Positions 61,174-64,000 of a DNA stretch of 64,000 nucleotides are shown piece by piece. The notes under the pieces were generated by a model. That model had not been told where the DNA came from. It searched no databases and saw only the letters and a list, made by a program, of their open reading frames with translations. Position numbers and translations under genes: made by a program. Position 1 is the first letter of the stretch; each line of letters begins with the position of its first letter. The DNA is from Pseudomonas canadensis (GTDB taxonomy: Bacteria > Pseudomonadota > Gammaproteobacteria > Pseudomonadales > Pseudomonadaceae). The stretch is taken from assembly GCF_000503215.1 (NCBI RefSeq), contig NZ_AYTD01000011.1:372001-436000 (forward strand). Reading direction: 5' to 3'.

Positions 61174-62066
61174 GGCAATGCCTTGAGCATGGCCTTTGCC
61201 GCCAGGGCGTGGACCTTGCGGGTGGGGTGCCATTCGTCCCAATAGTAATGCGCATCGGCATCGGCGCACACCGGTTTCACGTCCGGGTAGGTGGCCTGGC
61301 ACGGTGTGTCCAGGTCCGTGAATCGATTGGCTTGCGGATTGGCGCGTAGCGCGTCGCTGAACGCCAGGTGATCGAAGTAGGTGACCTTCGCCACGCCAAT
61401 CTGCGCCAATATGGCCGGGAGCTTCTGTGCGAGCAATTGCTGGTAGTGCTTCGCGTTGTCGACCTGGTTGCCCTGCACCACGGCGGGCACGTGACTGAGG
61501 TCCGTCGTGCCCACCACCATTACATGCCTGGCCCCCGCGGCCACCAGTTGCTCGGTGGCGTTGCGGATGTTGGCCAGGCTCGACTCGCTCAAGGCCTCGA
61601 TGGTTTCAGGATGGGAGAAGTCGGCCCATTCGAAAAAATCGTTGGCCGAGATGAAGATGAAATACAGCGCCTTGGGGTCGGCCTTGTGGGACTTGGCGGC
61701 CTGCAAGTGCTCGGCGACTTGGCCGAGCACGCCTGTGTCCTGGGTCGGCATCAGCCACGTGTAGTAGTTGCCGTGGCCGCTTTTGGCGCCGCCCACGGCG
61801 TAGTCGGTCAGCGGTGTCTTCAACGCCTGGGCCAGGCCTTCGACGGCGGTTGGGCCGTTGCTCCAGCGTCCCTTCCAGTACAGCGGGCCAGGCAGTGCCT
61901 GGGCGTCCTTGACCTGCTGCGCGGCAAGTCGGGAGGTAAGTGCTTCGCCCGCGCCATTGTCGGAATAGCTGTCGCCAAAGGCATACAAATGATCGTAGGT
62001 CGAGGCGCCAAAGGCGGTCGACACAGACAGGGTCAGCAAAGTGGCCAAACACGCGCGTCGGATCAT
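61170..62066 (-). CDS. Exported SGNH/GDSL-family esterase
   Basis: Starting at 62066 behind GGGAGAA, the 298-residue protein has a signal peptide (MIRRACLATLLTLSVSTAFG). The SGNH blocks are YAFGDSYSDNGAG (Ser), YAVGGAKSGHGNY (Gly), FISANDFFEWAD (Asn) and YYWDEWHPTRKVH (Asp-x-x-His). The layout is that of thermolabile-hemolysin/phosphatidylcholine-sterol acyltransferase-like lipases without an autotransporter domain. It is probably periplasmic or secreted. It is divergent from the lipoprotein gene at 62275. Confidence 0.88.
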   Translation of the reverse strand: MIRRACLATLLTLSVSTAFGASTYDHLYAFGDSYSDNGAGEALTSRLAAQQVKDAQALPGPLYWKGRWSNGPTAVEGLAQALKTPLTDYAVGGAKSGHGNYYTWLMPTQDTGVLGQVAEHLQAAKSHKADPKALYFIFISANDFFEWADFSHPETIEALSESSLANIRNATEQLVAAGARHVMVVGTTDLSHVPAVVQGNQVDNAKHYQQLLAQKLPAILAQIGVAKVTYFDHLAFSDALRANPQANRFTDLDTPCQATYPDVKPVCADADAHYYWDEWHPTRKVHALAAKAMLKALP

Positions 62067-62274
62067 CAAGGTTCTCCCGGAATGTCCGAATAGACTATCG
62101 GCTGGCAGAAAGTACGGCTGGACGATTGCGACCCGCACATATCCGGCGGCGGCCATGCTAGTGCTGTACAGATGCCGTCATGCTCGTTAGGCTTTTGTCT
62201 CGCAACATCCGGCTACAGATTCGGCTCAATCGGCCGCCACTCTTATCTCCCTGAATGGACTCAACGAGGCTCTC

Positions 62275-63666
62275 GTGCGCGTTATTACTTCTCTCTTGCT
62301 CATCGGTAGCCTCGCGACCCTGGCCGGTTGTGCCACCCAGAAAAACCAAGTCGACCGCATGTTCGCCGACACCCTCACCCAGCCCTTGGTTGAAAACAGC
62401 ATCGTGCGCGAGGGCGACTCGCTCAGCTTCGAGCTGCTGATGCCGGGCGGCCCGAGTGGTCTGCGGCGCACCATGCAATTCGAGGCCGCTTGCTCATCGC
62501 CGCAACTGCACTTGCTGTACCTGGACGGCTCACAACGGGTCTACCCGGCCAGCGCTGGCCGTTACAGCGCGGCGCGCAAGTTGTCGCCGCAATTGCGCGC
62601 GACCTTGGCTGCCAACCAGACGTTCATACGCGCCTGTGCCGAAACGCCAAAGCCAGACTGGCGCCTGGTGCAGGCCAACGCGCACGATAGCCAGGTATTG
62701 ATTGACGCCAACAGCATCAAGACGGTGAATGGCGAAACGCGCTTTTGGGCCGCCTTCGACGAACCGGCGGTGCTCAACGACATGCCCTACAACGCCCCCT
62801 ATGCCCAGAAGCGTGAACACTTTGCGGTGTCTTGCACGGGCGGGACCTATAAGGAACTGGCCGGCTACGACATGGACGCCGACAATCGCGTCAGCGACGG
62901 CCGTGTCGACAGCTTTCCCACGCCGCAGAAGATCGCCGGCAGCAATGCCGACTATGAGTTGTTGTTCAATAAAGTCTGCGCGACGCCACAGACAATCGCC
63001 GCGCTGCCGGTGTTCAAACCACGCCTGAAGGCGCCGATGAACATCGCACTGACCTCGGTGCAACCACAGGTGCTAGCCGCAATCACGCAGTTGAACCTGG
63101 ACAAACCCGCGCGCGCCTTCAAATACGTGCATATGACCGGCACGTCGACGCTCAAGGGCGAAACCAGCCAGTTTCAGAGTGCGGACTTCATCAGCCAAGA
63201 CGCGGCGAGCGAGCAATTGGCCATCGCCACCCGCGGGCAGGGTTATGAAAGCCACACGGTGAGCTGGCGTAACCTCATCCCGCTGGTGGCAAAAAACACC
63301 TACAGCTCCTCGGGCATGGCAGAAAGCGAGGCGCTGACGCAATTGAGCTTCACCGGCAATTGGAAGGCCCTGCCAGTTGGCGAAACCGTGGTCTACCAAA
63401 CCACCCGCGCCAGCCTCAACAGCCTGATTGGCAGCCGTACCAAAGTCCAGACTACCCGCTGCTTAGTTGAACGCGAACTGCAAGCCAGCGAGCTCAACCC
63501 TGGCCTGCTCGGGGCGGCCAAGGCCCTTAAGTGCAGCTTCGACAACGATGAATACAACCGGGTGAACCACCTGTACTACCTGACCGACTACGCCTACTTC
63601 TACGAGTCGAGCACGGACAAGAACGCGTTCTACTACTCCGACACGCGTATCGATAAATTCGAATAA
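62275..63666 (+). CDS. Hypothetical lipoprotein, 463 residues
   Basis: A GTG start at 62275 follows GAGG. The signal peptide MRVITSLLLIGSLATLAGCA ends in the lipobox LAGC (Cys19). The mature region is mixed alpha/beta with NGETRFWAAFDEPAVLNDMP, a segment like the surface-adhesin/CreA-type repeats that compare variables to a form, and KAPMNIALTSVQPQ. It ends in an aromatic tail with Asp/Tyr (YYLTDYAYFYESS). I do not recognise a known function. It is divergent from the esterase and precedes a DapA-like gene after 292 bases. Confidence 0.72.
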   Translation: MRVITSLLLIGSLATLAGCATQKNQVDRMFADTLTQPLVENSIVREGDSLSFELLMPGGPSGLRRTMQFEAACSSPQLHLLYLDGSQRVYPASAGRYSAARKLSPQLRATLAANQTFIRACAETPKPDWRLVQANAHDSQVLIDANSIKTVNGETRFWAAFDEPAVLNDMPYNAPYAQKREHFAVSCTGGTYKELAGYDMDADNRVSDGRVDSFPTPQKIAGSNADYELLFNKVCATPQTIAALPVFKPRLKAPMNIALTSVQPQVLAAITQLNLDKPARAFKYVHMTGTSTLKGETSQFQSADFISQDAASEQLAIATRGQGYESHTVSWRNLIPLVAKNTYSSSGMAESEALTQLSFTGNWKALPVGETVVYQTTRASLNSLIGSRTKVQTTRCLVERELQASELNPGLLGAAKALKCSFDNDEYNRVNHLYYLTDYAYFYESSTDKNAFYYSDTRIDKFE

Positions 63667-63673
63667 GCCCCGT

Positions 63674-63726
63674 TGACACACTCTGCAATATTCCATGAAG
63701 ATGGAAGCCTTATTCAGGGTGTGTCA
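63674..63726. repeat. Inverted repeat after the lipoprotein gene
   Basis: TGACACAC (63674-63681) and GTGTGTCA (63719-63726) are perfect inverted repeats over 37 bases. They may be paired operator half-sites or a long-loop terminator. The rest of 63667-63958 holds nothing else that I can name. Confidence 0.4.
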
Positions 63727-63958
63727 GCCAATGTCCGCAATGTCCTCCGTTAACCTTTCCGTCATTGGCTCCCCTGCCAAGGCGCAAGGTTGCGTTGCGC
63801 ACGCCCTCAAATCGAAGAAACAGTCGCTCATGTGACCGGGGCGCGCTGTCCCGTCAGATGAGCTGACAGGACATTGAGCGCGACGGCCTTCCTCCCTTGC
63901 ACAATTCCCTCTGCCCTTCTGACGGTGACTCCAGCGGTCAATCATCAGGAGAAAGTGC

Positions 63959-64000
63959 ATGTCATCGTTTCAAGGTATCTGGGTTCCCGTGGTCACACCG
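63959..64000 (+). CDS. Start of a DapA-family (dihydrodipicolinate synthase-like) gene (partial)
   Basis: An ATG at 63959 follows AGGAG (63947-63951) and opens MSSFQGIWVPVVTP, the typical beginning of the DapA/NanA/KDG-aldolase family (the first strand of the TIM barrel, G-x-W/Y-x-P-x-V-T-P). Only 14 codons are inside the window. Members are class I aldolases or hydro-lyases; which one cannot be told here. Confidence 0.75.
   Translation, partial: MSSFQGIWVPVVTP

Noticed and set aside
63724..63960. 78-codon minus-strand frame at the right end
   Set aside because: No motif, no ribosome-binding site, and it covers the likely promoter region of the DapA-like gene.

Overview
The window looks like the chromosome of a Pseudomonas, most likely of the P. 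fluorescens group. The base composition is GC-rich and the genes are tightly packed. A pvdQ-type acylase sits divergent to a PA2384-like regulator, as in P. aeruginosa. A glgA-treZ-malQ-treY-DUF2934-glgX operon of the pseudomonad type is present, as are palindromic REP-like repeats. I saw no insertion sequence, prophage, CRISPR array or rRNA operon. One tRNA (Cys, GCA) is present.

Layout. 1-3500: end of an unknown gene, a DadA-like FAD oxidoreductase, a REP element, a GlxA/AraC-type regulator, a 27-residue membrane peptide and a LysE exporter. 3500-9250: a possible small RNA, a glycine/histidine-rich lipoprotein, a small protein resembling a segment of type III translocon proteins, a LysR-EamA-SDR set, a GNAT enzyme and small proteins. 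9255-12450: tRNA-Cys, pvdQ behind a PvdS-type iron-starvation promoter, and a divergent winged-helix regulator. 12751-18158: an ABC importer operon with an acyl-CoA-dehydrogenase-like flavoprotein and an AhpD-like protein, facing an AraC regulator. 18155-25857: LysR/aldo-keto reductase pair, a Cache chemoreceptor, an SRPBCC protein, a DUF411 protein, a DedA-like protein, an alpha/beta hydrolase and a D-2-hydroxyacid dehydrogenase.

25858-41127 is the most interesting part. The glycogen/trehalose operon starts behind a leader with a -24/-12-like promoter and a hairpin presenting a GGA motif, as in CsrA/RsmA targets. The operon runs, with only small gaps or 4-base overlaps, into four genes of unknown pathway: acyl-CoA dehydrogenase-like, PIG-L deacetylase, SAM methyltransferase and family 2 glycosyltransferase. 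A separately promoted second PIG-L paralog follows. It keeps the metal ligands but has lost the two catalytic residues. Together these five genes are my best candidate for an undescribed system.

41222-64000: an Asp-nucleophile alpha/beta hydrolase, an acetylpolyamine-amidohydrolase-like enzyme with amino-acid permease and Lrp regulator, a TonB-dependent siderophore receptor behind a Fur-like palindrome, a second chemoreceptor, a TauE/MocR pair, a 2OG-oxygenase-like protein, two MFS transporters, a LysR regulator, a ProC-like enzyme, VOC proteins, lipoproteins, an adenylate-kinase-like P-loop protein, a LysE exporter, an SDR lacking the catalytic Tyr, an SGNH esterase and the start of a DapA-family gene. 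Many convergent neighbours overlap at their stop codons. Family assignments rest on motifs and recalled sequence similarity; no database search was run.
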